Source: Ruminococcus sp. NK3A76 (GTDB lineage: Bacteria > Bacillota > Clostridia > Oscillospirales > Ruminococcaceae). Taken from it: a stretch of DNA of 64,000 nt. Shown one piece after another: positions 52,141 to 60,400 of this stretch. Below the pieces are notes generated by a model, which was not told where the DNA came from, did not search any database, and saw only the letters and a list, made by a program, of their open reading frames with translations. A program made the position numbers and the translations under genes. Every line of letters begins with the position of its first letter. Position 1 is the first letter of the stretch. The stretch covers positions 1,054,001 to 1,118,000 of the forward strand of contig NZ_JMMA01000002.1 of the NCBI RefSeq assembly GCF_000686125.1. Reading direction: 5' to 3'.

Positions 52141-52956
52141 TCACGTTTTAAGTATACATTTTGCGATCTGTGCATTGTTGTCCTTGCCTAAGAATGTCGC
52201 CGCTGTCTCGGTGAAAAGCTCGACACTGTCTGTGCAGTAGAGCTTTCTTTGCCCCTCTGTCTGCCTGTCGCTGAGAGCATTATCACGGGTCAGCGCATCT
52301 ACAGCGAACCTTGCAAGCTCAGCGCCAGAGGATATCAGCTTTACATCACTGCCCATAGTGTCCTGTATGATGTCATGCAGGTGAGGGAAGTGCGTGCAGC
52401 CGAGTATCAGCGTATCGACTTCGTTTTTCTTCATTATTTCAAGGTATTCCTCAGCTATCAGCTTTGTTACCTTGCAGTCTCTGTCAGTGTAGCCGTTCTC
52501 GACGAGCGGTACGAACATAGGGCAGGCCTTTGATGTTACCTCTATCCCGGGGTCTATCGCCTTAATGGCGTTTGCAAAGCTCTGGCTCTTGACAGTAGCA
52601 CTTGTGCCTAAAACGCCTATGCGCTTGTTCCTTGTAGCCTTGCAGGCAGCCTCGGCAGTCGGTAAAACAACGCCGCTGTAGCTGACAGTCACGTTTTCAA
52701 ATATCGGCTCGTGCATCATGGCAGAGGATATCGTGCCGCAGGCAACGAGAAGCATCTTTACATCATGCCCGAGCAGAAAGTTTATATCCTGCTTGGCGTA
52801 TGTGGCTATAGTCGTGCTGCTCTTTGTGCCGTAGGGAACTCTTGCTGTGTCGCCGAGATAAACTATATTCTCGTGCGGCAGCAGCTTTACAAGCTCCTTT
52901 ACAGTCGTAAGACCGCCGACACCCGAATCGAACACGCCGATAGGATCATTATTCAT
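52141..52956 (-). CDS. murI: Glutamate racemase
   Basis: 271 residues from ATG 52956, which overlaps the ddl stop by 8 bases. It supplies D-glutamate for peptidoglycan. Signature GVFDSGVGGLTTVKEL. The first catalytic Cys is in LLVACGTISSAMM, where the usual N-T-x-S context has Gly instead of Asn; the second is in LILGCTHFPHL. Downstream partner of ddl, so two cell-wall genes are together. Confidence 0.93.
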   Translation of the reverse strand: MNNDPIGVFDSGVGGLTTVKELVKLLPHENIVYLGDTARVPYGTKSSTTIATYAKQDINFLLGHDVKMLLVACGTISSAMMHEPIFENVTVSYSGVVLPTAEAACKATRNKRIGVLGTSATVKSQSFANAIKAIDPGIEVTSKACPMFVPLVENGYTDRDCKVTKLIAEEYLEIMKKNEVDTLILGCTHFPHLHDIIQDTMGSDVKLISSGAELARFAVDALTRDNALSDRQTEGQRKLYCTDSVELFTETAATFLGKDNNAQIAKCILKT

Positions 52957-54031
52957 AGTCAACGTCAGCCCTTTCAAAAGCGTATCTTATGAGCTTTTCC
53001 TCCTGCTGCTGCGGAGAAAGCCCTGCATTCTCCATGAGCTTGGGATACATACTGATAGGTGTGTGCCCCGGGAGAGTGTTTATCTCGTTGAGCACAGGCT
53101 CATCGCCCTTGCACAGGAAGAAATCCACCCTTGCAAGACCCGAGCAGCCCATAGCCCTGTATGCCTTTATAGCTGTTTCTCTTATCTTTTCGATAGCCTC
53201 GTCGCTTATCCTTGCCGGGATAACCGTCTTTGAAGCCTCGTTGTTGTATTTAGCCTCAAAGTCGTAGATGTCCTCATTTGCAGAGCATATCTCGCCGACA
53301 GTCGATGCAAACGGCTCGTTGTTGCCCATTACAGCGCATTCGCATTCAAGGCCTGCGATGCCCTGCTCAACTATCACCTTCGAGTCGTGAGCAAATGCGA
53401 GCTTGATGCCTGTCTTTAACTGCTCAAGGTCGCAGGCTCTTGAAACGCCCAGCGACGAGCCGCAGTTTGCAGGCTTTACGAACATCGGGTATGAGAGCTT
53501 GCTCTCCATCTCAGCGCATCTTTCATCGAGCTTGTCGAGCTCGCAGTCAAGTATCGGCACATAGGGTGCTGTCTTTATCCCATGGGAATCGAGCACGATA
53601 TGTGTCAGCTCCTTGTCCATGCAGTTAGCCGAGGATATGTGGTCGCACCCTACAAAGGGTATCTGTGCCAGCTCAAAAAGCCCCTGCACAGTTCCGTCCT
53701 CACCGTTCTTGCCGTGAAGCATCGGGAATATGCAGTCAACCTTTATGTTCTGATAGCCGCCGTCCTCATCAAGAGCGATAAAGCCCTTGTGCATCGGGTC
53801 AGGGGAGAGTATGCACCTTACGTTGTCGGGGTGCTTTACCCACTCGCCGTTCCTTATATTCTCTGTGCTGCCGATATATTTATACCAGCTGCCCTTCTTT
53901 GTGATGCCGATGCAGTAAACATCGAATTTATCCTTTGGTATGCTGTCGATAACATGAGCTGCCGAAACAAGCGAAACATCATGCTCGTTTGATCTTCCTC
54001 CGAAGATAACAGCGACTTTTAGCTTTGCCAT
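52949..54031 (-). CDS. ddl: D-alanine--D-alanine ligase
   Basis: 360 residues from ATG 54031 behind AAGGGTGAT. ATP-grasp enzyme with VAVIFGGRSNEHDVSLVSA at its N-terminus, FVKPANCGSSLGVSRA and NEINTLPGHTPISMYPK. The omega-loop reads YDFEAKYNN; Tyr after Lys is the D-Ala-D-Ala type rather than the D-lactate-forming Phe type, so it gives no hint of vancomycin resistance. Confidence 0.95.
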   Translation of the reverse strand: MAKLKVAVIFGGRSNEHDVSLVSAAHVIDSIPKDKFDVYCIGITKKGSWYKYIGSTENIRNGEWVKHPDNVRCILSPDPMHKGFIALDEDGGYQNIKVDCIFPMLHGKNGEDGTVQGLFELAQIPFVGCDHISSANCMDKELTHIVLDSHGIKTAPYVPILDCELDKLDERCAEMESKLSYPMFVKPANCGSSLGVSRACDLEQLKTGIKLAFAHDSKVIVEQGIAGLECECAVMGNNEPFASTVGEICSANEDIYDFEAKYNNEASKTVIPARISDEAIEKIRETAIKAYRAMGCSGLARVDFFLCKGDEPVLNEINTLPGHTPISMYPKLMENAGLSPQQQEEKLIRYAFERADVDYE

Positions 54032-54157
54032 TATTATCACCCTTCCGTACCGATTTTATCATTGACCGGTACAACATATTATTATAACATATTTTATAAA
54101 GAATTGCAATTACAATTTTTCATCTTAATTGCGTGAATTTAGTGTATTTTCACCAAT

Positions 54158-54934
54158 TCAGTCATTAAAGCGGCTGCACACTTCTTCAAAACTGAGGCTG
54201 CCCCCGAAGATATCGAGTGCCGAGCCTATCGTGTAGTCTGATCTTGACTGTGATATGTCACGCAGCTTCTGAATATCCTCAAAGGAATGTATACCGCCTG
54301 CATATGTCACGGGTATCTCGCTAAACGCCCCTATCAGCCCTGCTACATAGTCCTCTATGCCGCTTGCCTTGCCCTCGACGTCTACAGCGTGGATAAGGAA
54401 TTCATCGCACCACTCGGAGAGCTCCTTCATCGTTTCAAGGGTAAGCTCCGTGTCGGTGAACTTCTGCCACCTGTCAGTCACGATGAAATATCTGCCGTCT
54501 TTTTTCCTGCATGAAAGGTCAAGCACCAGCCTCTGCCTGCCTACGGCTTTGTTTATCTTCCCGAGATTGTCGTAATTGATGATACCGCCCTTGAAGACAA
54601 AGCTCGTGACGATGACGTGGCTTGCCCCCTTGTCAAGGAACCTGCCGGCATTGCCGTCGTTTATCCCGCCGCCGATCTGCAGGCCGCCGGGGTATTCTTT
54701 TAAAGCATCGTATGCCGTTTCAAGGTCTGCACCATAGTATTCCGAGCCCTCGGGGTTGAGGATTATTATGTGGCCGCCTTTAAGCCCGTGCTCCTTGTAA
54801 AGGGCTGCGTAATATCCGCCGCCTTTTTGTGATACGAAATTATCCTCAGCCTTGTTTCCGGCATCACTCAGCGACGAGCCGACTATCTGCTTTACGCTTC
54901 CGTTGTGTATGTCTATGCATGGTCTGAATCTCAT
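54158..54934 (-). CDS. hisA: Eukaryotic-type HisA (ProFAR isomerase)
   Basis: 258 residues, TIM barrel. MRFRPCIDIHNGSVKQIVGS, LQIGGGINDGNAGRFLDKGA, VLDLSCRKKDGRYFIVTDRW and YAGGIHSFEDI match the HIS6/plant-type branch of HisA rather than the usual bacterial one. It opens the ring of ProFAR in histidine synthesis. It stands alone, away from other his genes, and 12 bases after the transglutaminase-like gene. Confidence 0.85.
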   Translation of the reverse strand: MRFRPCIDIHNGSVKQIVGSSLSDAGNKAEDNFVSQKGGGYYAALYKEHGLKGGHIIILNPEGSEYYGADLETAYDALKEYPGGLQIGGGINDGNAGRFLDKGASHVIVTSFVFKGGIINYDNLGKINKAVGRQRLVLDLSCRKKDGRYFIVTDRWQKFTDTELTLETMKELSEWCDEFLIHAVDVEGKASGIEDYVAGLIGAFSEIPVTYAGGIHSFEDIQKLRDISQSRSDYTIGSALDIFGGSLSFEEVCSRFND

Positions 54935-54946
54935 TTTAAACCTCTC

Positions 54947-56050
54947 TTATGACAGTCTTCTGTATATTATAAGTACAGTCTCACCGTTTATCCTTGTCTT
55001 TGCAAACTCCAATACCAGGTCCGGCGCGCCCGTGAGCGCAGCATTTATCAGTATATCAGCATTCTCATCAGCGTCAAAGCTGTAGTCATAGCCCTGCGTC
55101 TGTGAATGGAACCTGAGGTTTACCCCAAGCTCACTGCCGGGTCTTATGAACGCCGGGAATTTCTTGCCGCTGGCTGCCATGTCTTTTATCAGTGCTTCGC
55201 ATTCCTCGGCACTGTTTATCTCAGTCAGCTCGTGCGCAGCGTATGTGTCGCAGTCGTCAGCAGTTTCCGGGCAGTCTTCGTATGGCAAATGGTCGTATAA
55301 AAGCTGCGTCTTGTTTATCAGGAAGAATTTGTATCTGTATTCGTCAAGCTCCCTGTCGTCCCAGGTCACATCGACGTAATACCAGTTGCCGCCTATCTTT
55401 ATGCTGTCGTAAAGATGATCTATGTCATCATTGCCCTGCTCATATTCGTAAACAAGCTCGCACTCGATGCCGCACATATTGCAAAGCAGCTTGAAAGCCG
55501 TCGCATACCCCTTGCAGACCGATTCATTCTCTATAAGCACGCCGTAAGGCGACCCTTCATCGACCGTTGACTGTGAAACAGCACTCAGCGCCTCGTCCTT
55601 ATAGGCGTTGTTCAGGCAGATGTAATCGTGAATGGCCTTTGCCTTGTCGTAGTCGCTCATGCTGTCGGTGATGATGTCAGAGAGTATCTCCTGAGCCTTT
55701 ACAAGCACTTCAAACTGCTTGTCTGTAAGCTCCGATGTGTCGCCGCTCATGTGAGCCGAGACAATGGGCATAACGTCGTATGGCAGCTCCCTGCCGCTTG
55801 CGTCACGTTCAGGCTCGGTGGGCTCTTTTTCCCTGATAATTATTATCTCTGACGAGCTGTCGCCCTCAGATGAGCTCTCTCCCTGCGAAGAGACACTGCT
55901 GTCTTTGCCTGATGAGCTTTTTTTGCTGTCAGACACAACAGAGCTGCTCTCGCTGCCGCATATTATAGACGTGTTTGCCGCTGCTATGAATCCTCCGCCG
56001 ATTGCAAAAGCCGTGAGGACTATTATCAATGATATCTTGTTTATACTCAT
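54947..56050 (-). CDS. Membrane-anchored transglutaminase-like protein
   Basis: 367 residues from ATG 56050. An N-terminal transmembrane anchor (about 5-25) and a Ser/Glu/Asp-rich spacer precede a transglutaminase-like core. It has YDKAKAIHDYICLNNAY, the Cys in NESVCKGYATAFKLL, the His in DDIDHLYDSIKIGGNWYYVD and the Asp in VTWDD. The triad is complete. Such extracellular domains act as peptidases or cross-linkers in clostridia; the substrate is unknown. It is probably exported and tethered. Confidence 0.85.
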   Translation of the reverse strand: MSINKISLIIVLTAFAIGGGFIAAANTSIICGSESSSVVSDSKKSSSGKDSSVSSQGESSSEGDSSSEIIIIREKEPTEPERDASGRELPYDVMPIVSAHMSGDTSELTDKQFEVLVKAQEILSDIITDSMSDYDKAKAIHDYICLNNAYKDEALSAVSQSTVDEGSPYGVLIENESVCKGYATAFKLLCNMCGIECELVYEYEQGNDDIDHLYDSIKIGGNWYYVDVTWDDRELDEYRYKFFLINKTQLLYDHLPYEDCPETADDCDTYAAHELTEINSAEECEALIKDMAASGKKFPAFIRPGSELGVNLRFHSQTQGYDYSFDADENADILINAALTGAPDLVLEFAKTRINGETVLIIYRRLS

Positions 56051-56236
56051 TGCCGCCGCCTTTACTGTTCTCCTGTTCAAATCAATACTTATGAATATTA
56101 TACCATTTTATGCATACCTATGTCAAGCAAGGAAACTATTGTTATCTTAAATAATTAATTAAAAAGCTATTGCACTTGGCGTGATTATGTGTTATAATAG
56201 TTAAAACTATCATTTTTTAACGAAAGGACAGTGAAT

Positions 56237-57448
56237 ATGGAGATACTATTCGGGCTTGCCGTTTTGCCGGCGTTTTTGCTTATGATCTACATACGCAGGA
56301 AGGATAAGATCGAGAAAGAGCCGAAGGGTCTTGTTGCCTCGCTCTTTGCGCTCGGCGCACTTACGGTCATATCAGCAGCTTTGCTTGAGGTCTTGATAGA
56401 TTCGTTTGCTAAGGAGATAGTCGATGAGGGAACGCTTGTCTATGCCTTTATCGAGGCTTTCTGTGAAGCGGCACTTATGGAGGAGCTTGGCAAATTCATA
56501 GTGCTTAAGCTGCGCACATGGAAAAACAAGGAATTCAACTACACCTTTGATGCTGTCGTCTACGCAGTTGCCGTATCGCTCGGATTTGCGACGCTTGAAA
56601 ATATTCTCTACGTTATGGGCGGTTCGGTATATGTTGCCGTCATGAGAGGTATCCTCTCCGTTCCGGGTCACGCTATAGATGCGGTGTTCATGGGCTATTA
56701 CTACGGCCTTGCCAAGAGATGTGATTCGCTCGGCGATACTGCCGGAAAGAAAAAGAACCTGCGCAAGGCTATCTTCTCGGCAGTGCTGATACACGGCTTC
56801 TACGACTTCTGCCTTATGGCTGAAAGAGAAGAGCTTATTGTCGTGTTCTTCATCTTCGAGATAATCATAACCATTGTTTCGGTAAAGAAGGTAAACAAGC
56901 TGTCAAGAGAGGATTCTCCTATCGGCCCGCCTATGGGTGTCGGCTTCAACCAGTACGGCAGCTACTTTGCTAATAACCCCTACTATTACGACCCCAACGG
57001 CTATTACAGACGCTACGACAACACCGCAGCAGGCTACAACCAGAACGGCTACGGTTATTACCAGCAGCAGGGCTATCAGCAGAATTATCAGCAGCAGGCT
57101 TACCAGCAGCAGACCTATCAGCAGCCGACCTACCAGCAGCCTGTCTACCAGCGCCAGTCGTATCAGCGTCAGTCTTACCAGCAGCCTGCATATCAGCAGC
57201 AGACATATCAGCAACCTACCTACCAGCAGCAGACTTACAGTCAGCAGGCTGACCCTAACAGATATAACTACAACAACTACTATCAGCAGACACCGAACAA
57301 CAGCCAGTACAGCGGCTATACGCAGCAGACTGCACAGCAGAGCTCCGGCATTGATTATAACAGCTACTACGGCGGCTCAAGCTCAAACACCGGCTACTAC
57401 AGCACATCTAACAGCAGCAACAATAACAACAGCTACTATAACCAGTAA
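56237..57448 (+). CDS. prsW: PrsW-type intramembrane protease with Tyr/Gln-rich tail
   Basis: 403 residues from ATG 56237, seven bases behind AAGGAC. About eight hydrophobic segments with the PrsW metalloprotease motifs EELGK (about 82), FATLENILY, GHAID (about 146) and HGFYDF (about 189). Family members cleave anti-sigma factors or, in some clostridia, other membrane targets. After about residue 230 comes a 170-residue cytosolic tail with no charged clusters. Residues about 275-340 are some 13 tandem pentads of the form YQQ-Q/P-x, followed by an Asn/Ser/Tyr-rich end. Such a prion-like tail is not part of the known family. Confidence 0.9.
   Translation: MEILFGLAVLPAFLLMIYIRRKDKIEKEPKGLVASLFALGALTVISAALLEVLIDSFAKEIVDEGTLVYAFIEAFCEAALMEELGKFIVLKLRTWKNKEFNYTFDAVVYAVAVSLGFATLENILYVMGGSVYVAVMRGILSVPGHAIDAVFMGYYYGLAKRCDSLGDTAGKKKNLRKAIFSAVLIHGFYDFCLMAEREELIVVFFIFEIIITIVSVKKVNKLSREDSPIGPPMGVGFNQYGSYFANNPYYYDPNGYYRRYDNTAAGYNQNGYGYYQQQGYQQNYQQQAYQQQTYQQPTYQQPVYQRQSYQRQSYQQPAYQQQTYQQPTYQQQTYSQQADPNRYNYNNYYQQTPNNSQYSGYTQQTAQQSSGIDYNSYYGGSSSNTGYYSTSNSSNNNNSYYNQ
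57058..57253 (+). repeat. Coding pentad repeats (Y-Q-Q-Q/P-x)
   Basis: About 13 imperfect 15-base units (TAYCAGCAGCMG type) inside the prsW gene. Codon changes between units are mostly silent or Q/P/R, so the peptide pattern is kept. Confidence 0.9.
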
Positions 57449-57466
57449 TAAAGATCAAAAAAGCTC

Positions 57467-57516
57467 TTGACAAATATACCCCCATATGGTATACTGTATA
57501 TACCGTATGGGGGTAT
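57467..57516 (+). promoter_or_regulatory. copA promoter with two CsoR operators
   Basis: TTGACA (57467-57472), 17-base spacer, TATACT (57490-57495). ATACCCCCATATGGTAT (57476-57492) and ATACCGTATGGGGGTAT (57500-57516) are two ATACC-N7-GGTAT sites, inverted to each other. They match the CsoR operator pattern and cover the spacer, -10 and ribosome site. Copper-bound CsoR (60059) should release them. Confidence 0.85.
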
Positions 57517-57521
57517 GCTTT

Positions 57522-60047
57522 ATGGAAAAATATACCGTTACAGGTATGACCTGCGCTGCCTGTCAGGCGAAGGTCGAAAAGGCCGTGAAGGCTGTCGGGG
57601 GCGTTGAGTCCTGCTCTGTCTCGCTGCTCACCAATACTCTCGGTGTCGAGGGCAGTGCAGATGAAAAGGATATAATCAAAGCCGTTACCGCTGCCGGCTA
57701 CGGCGCTAAAAAGCAGGGCGGCGCTGCCGATGCTTCCCCTCAGGACGATTACAGCGCATTGCTTGAAGACCGTGAAACGCCTGTTTTAAAGCGCAGGCTG
57801 ATATTATCGGCAGGCTTTTTGCTGCTGCTCATGTATATATCTATGGGTCACGGAATGCTTGGCCTTTATCTCCCGGCTGCTCTGTCAAACCCTGCGGCAG
57901 TGGGGGTATGTGAGCTCATGCTCGCATCGGCCGTTATGCTTTTCAACAGAAGGTTCTTTGTGTCCGGCAGCAAGGCGCTTTTTAAACGCTCGCCGAATAT
58001 GGATACCCTGGTGTCGCTCGGCTCGTCGGCGGCTTATATTTATTCGCTCGTGCTGCTTTTTGTGATATTTGATAGGCTGAGCAAGGGCGATACCGGTGCG
58101 GCGGCGGATATAGTTATGTCGCTCTATTTTGAGACGGCTGCTATGATACCTACGCTCATAACAGTCGGCAAGCTGCTTGAAGCCATATCAAAGGGCAAGA
58201 CCACCGATGCGCTCAAAGGCCTTATGCGCCTTTCTCCTCAGACTGCGACTGTAGTAAAAGACGGCAAGGAGCAGACTGTCGATATCTCGCAAGTCAGGGT
58301 GGGGGATATAGTTGCCGTCCGCCCGGGCGAGAGAGTGCCTGTTGATGCCGTGATAGTTTCCGGCAGCACTGCGATAGACGAATCAGCCCTTACCGGCGAA
58401 TCAGTCCCGGCTGATAAGGCAGAGGGCGATGAGATATACGCCGCATCTGTCAACTGCTCCGGCTTTATCACCGCAAGGGCCGAAAGGGTCGGCAAGGACA
58501 CGGCGTTATCAAAGATAATCGCCCTTGTATCCGATGCATCAGCCACAAAAGCCCCTATCGCCCGAATAGCCGATAAGGTGAGCGCAGTGTTCGTGCCTGC
58601 CGTTATAGGCATAGCACTGCTTACCTTTGTGGTATGGCTTGCAGCCGGCAGGGAGTATTCCTACGCTCTGTCAAGGGCTATAGCAGTGCTTGTTATTTCC
58701 TGCCCGTGCGCTCTCGGCCTTGCAACGCCCGTTGCGATAATGGTCGGAAGCGGTGTCGGGGCTAAGAACGCTATACTCTTTAAGACCGCCGAGAGCCTTG
58801 AAGCCGCCGGCAGGATAAATGTCTGTGCGCTTGACAAGACAGGCACTATAACCGAGGGCAGGCCGCAGGTAACTGACGTTATCCCTCTTGACAGCTGCGA
58901 TGAGGAGAAGCTGCTCGGTATTGCGTTCTCGCTTGAAAGCCTCTCTGACCACCCGCTCGCAAGGGCTGTAAGCTCATGCTGCGAGGAGCGGGGAGCTTTG
59001 AAAACAGCTCTTTCAGACTTCTCGGAAAGACCCGGCAAGGGCGTTACTGCCATAGCTAACGGGGCAAGGGTCTTCGGCGGCTCGGTTAAATATATCGCAG
59101 AAGCTGTCGGAGACGATGACCGGACTGCCAAGCTCTGCCGTCAGCTGTCGCAGCAGGGCAAGACGCCGATGCTTTTTGCATCTGATAAAGAGATACTGGG
59201 CATAATAGCTGTGAGCGATACGATCAAACCCGATGCTGTGGGCACAGTGAATGAGCTTGCCGGCATGGGTATAGATGTAGTTATGATAACAGGCGATAAC
59301 GAGCTTACGGCGCAGGCTGTAGCAAAGCAGGCAGGGATAGATCATGTTATCGCAGGCGTTCTTCCTGACGGCAAGGACAGCCGGATTAAGGCTCTGCGCT
59401 CTGAGGGTATAACAGCTATGGTAGGCGACGGCATAAACGATGCCCCTGCGCTCACCTCGGCAGATGTCGGAATAGCAGTCGGCGCAGGAGCTGATATAGC
59501 AGTCGATGCGGCAGATATCGTGCTTATGCGCTCGGAGCTCAAAGACGTCGCCGCTGCCGTAAGGCTAAGCCGTGCAGTTGTCAGGAATATCCACCAGAAC
59601 CTTTTCTGGGCGTTTTTCTATAATATCATCTGCATACCGCTCGCAGCAGGCTTTTACTCGGCGCTGTTCGGGCTCGGTTTTGAGATGAGCCCTATGGTGG
59701 GCGCTGCCGCTATGAGTCTTTCGAGCTTTACCGTTTGTATGAATGCTTTGCGTATCGACCGGGTGGATATCCACGACCCCGGCCGTGACAAAAAGCTCAG
59801 TAATAGACCGGGGAATGATAAAAAGGAGTGTATGACTATGGAAAAAACAATGACTATCGAGGGCATGATGTGCCCCCACTGCGAGGCCGCTGTAAAGAAA
59901 GCTCTTGAAGCGCTTGACGGTGTTGCATCTGCACAGGTGAGCCATGAAAAGGGCACGGCTGTTGTTTCGCTCTCGGCAGAGGTAAGCGACGAGGTACTTA
60001 CAAAGGCAGTAGAGGATAAGGATTATACCGTCAAGGGTATAGCCTGA
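57522..60047 (+). CDS. copA: Copper P-type ATPase with C-terminal CopZ-like domain
   Basis: 841 residues from ATG 57522 behind GGGGGT. It exports Cu(I). Order: HMA domain (Cys11/Cys14 in GMTCAAC), eight transmembrane helices, TGES, CPCALGLATP (metal site), DKTGTITEG (phosphorylated Asp), HP motif in SDHPLARA, GDGINDAPAL. After the last helices a linker leads to a second HMA domain from residue 773 (MTIEGMMCPHCEAAVKKALE) that looks like a whole CopZ chaperone. AAAAGGAG (59821-59828) with in-frame ATGs at 59832 and 59838 precedes it. csoR follows after 11 bases. Confidence 0.95.
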   Translation: MEKYTVTGMTCAACQAKVEKAVKAVGGVESCSVSLLTNTLGVEGSADEKDIIKAVTAAGYGAKKQGGAADASPQDDYSALLEDRETPVLKRRLILSAGFLLLLMYISMGHGMLGLYLPAALSNPAAVGVCELMLASAVMLFNRRFFVSGSKALFKRSPNMDTLVSLGSSAAYIYSLVLLFVIFDRLSKGDTGAAADIVMSLYFETAAMIPTLITVGKLLEAISKGKTTDALKGLMRLSPQTATVVKDGKEQTVDISQVRVGDIVAVRPGERVPVDAVIVSGSTAIDESALTGESVPADKAEGDEIYAASVNCSGFITARAERVGKDTALSKIIALVSDASATKAPIARIADKVSAVFVPAVIGIALLTFVVWLAAGREYSYALSRAIAVLVISCPCALGLATPVAIMVGSGVGAKNAILFKTAESLEAAGRINVCALDKTGTITEGRPQVTDVIPLDSCDEEKLLGIAFSLESLSDHPLARAVSSCCEERGALKTALSDFSERPGKGVTAIANGARVFGGSVKYIAEAVGDDDRTAKLCRQLSQQGKTPMLFASDKEILGIIAVSDTIKPDAVGTVNELAGMGIDVVMITGDNELTAQAVAKQAGIDHVIAGVLPDGKDSRIKALRSEGITAMVGDGINDAPALTSADVGIAVGAGADIAVDAADIVLMRSELKDVAAAVRLSRAVVRNIHQNLFWAFFYNIICIPLAAGFYSALFGLGFEMSPMVGAAAMSLSSFTVCMNALRIDRVDIHDPGRDKKLSNRPGNDKKECMTMEKTMTIEGMMCPHCEAAVKKALEALDGVASAQVSHEKGTAVVSLSAEVSDEVLTKAVEDKDYTVKGIA
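59821..60047 (+). other. Internal ribosome site and start for a free CopZ-like protein
   Basis: Inside copA, AAAAGGAG is followed at 3 and 9 bases by in-frame ATG codons (59832, 59838). Initiation at 59838 gives a 69-residue HMA protein ending at the copA stop. That is the size of stand-alone CopZ. Confidence 0.55.
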
Positions 60048-60058
60048 AAGGTGGCGCT

Positions 60059-60361
60059 ATGTCAGAATGCTGCTGTGAACGTAAAAAGCACAAAGCAAGA
60101 ACGCCCGAGGAGGTCAAAGCACTGACTGTCCGCCTCAACCGTATTGAAGGTCAGATAAGCGGCATAAGAAAAATGATCGAAGAAAACCGCTACTGCCCGG
60201 ATATTCTTATTCAGGTGAGCGCTGTGCAGTCGGCTCTCAATTCCTTTAACAAGGAGCTTTTGTCATCGCATATCCGCTCGTGCGTGGTCGATGATATAAG
60301 AGGCGGCAATGATGCCGTCGTCGATGAGCTTTGTGAGCTTTTAAAAAAGACTATGAAATGA
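60059..60361 (+). CDS. csoR: Copper-sensing repressor CsoR
   Basis: 100 residues, all-helical DUF156 family. The Cu(I) ligands Cys46 (NRYCPDIL), His71 and Cys75 (SSHIRSCV) form the C-H-C set of CsoR. An extra CCC at residues 4-6 is unusual. RLNRIEGQISGIRKMIEENR is the family core. It starts behind AAAGGTGG and should repress its own operon through the two sites before copA. Confidence 0.93.
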   Translation: MSECCCERKKHKARTPEEVKALTVRLNRIEGQISGIRKMIEENRYCPDILIQVSAVQSALNSFNKELLSSHIRSCVVDDIRGGNDAVVDELCELLKKTMK

Positions 60362-60367
60362 AAAAAG

Positions 60368-60400
60368 ATCAGGAAGTGCTGCCACTTCCTGATTCTTTTT
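60368..60400. terminator. Bidirectional terminator between csoR and pcrA
   Basis: ATCAGGAAGTG (60368-60378) pairs perfectly with CACTTCCTGAT (60383-60393). TCTTTTT follows on the plus strand, and CTTTTTT on the minus strand. Confidence 0.9.

Noticed and set aside
52949-54031. D-lactate-type (vancomycin resistance) ligase
   Set aside because: The omega-loop carries Lys-Tyr as in D-Ala-D-Ala ligases, and no vanH/vanX neighbours exist.
57058-57253. Regular 15-base repeats that could suggest a CRISPR or tandem repeat array
   Set aside because: They are in frame in the prsW gene and encode YQQ pentads with silent variation; there are no spacers and no cas genes.
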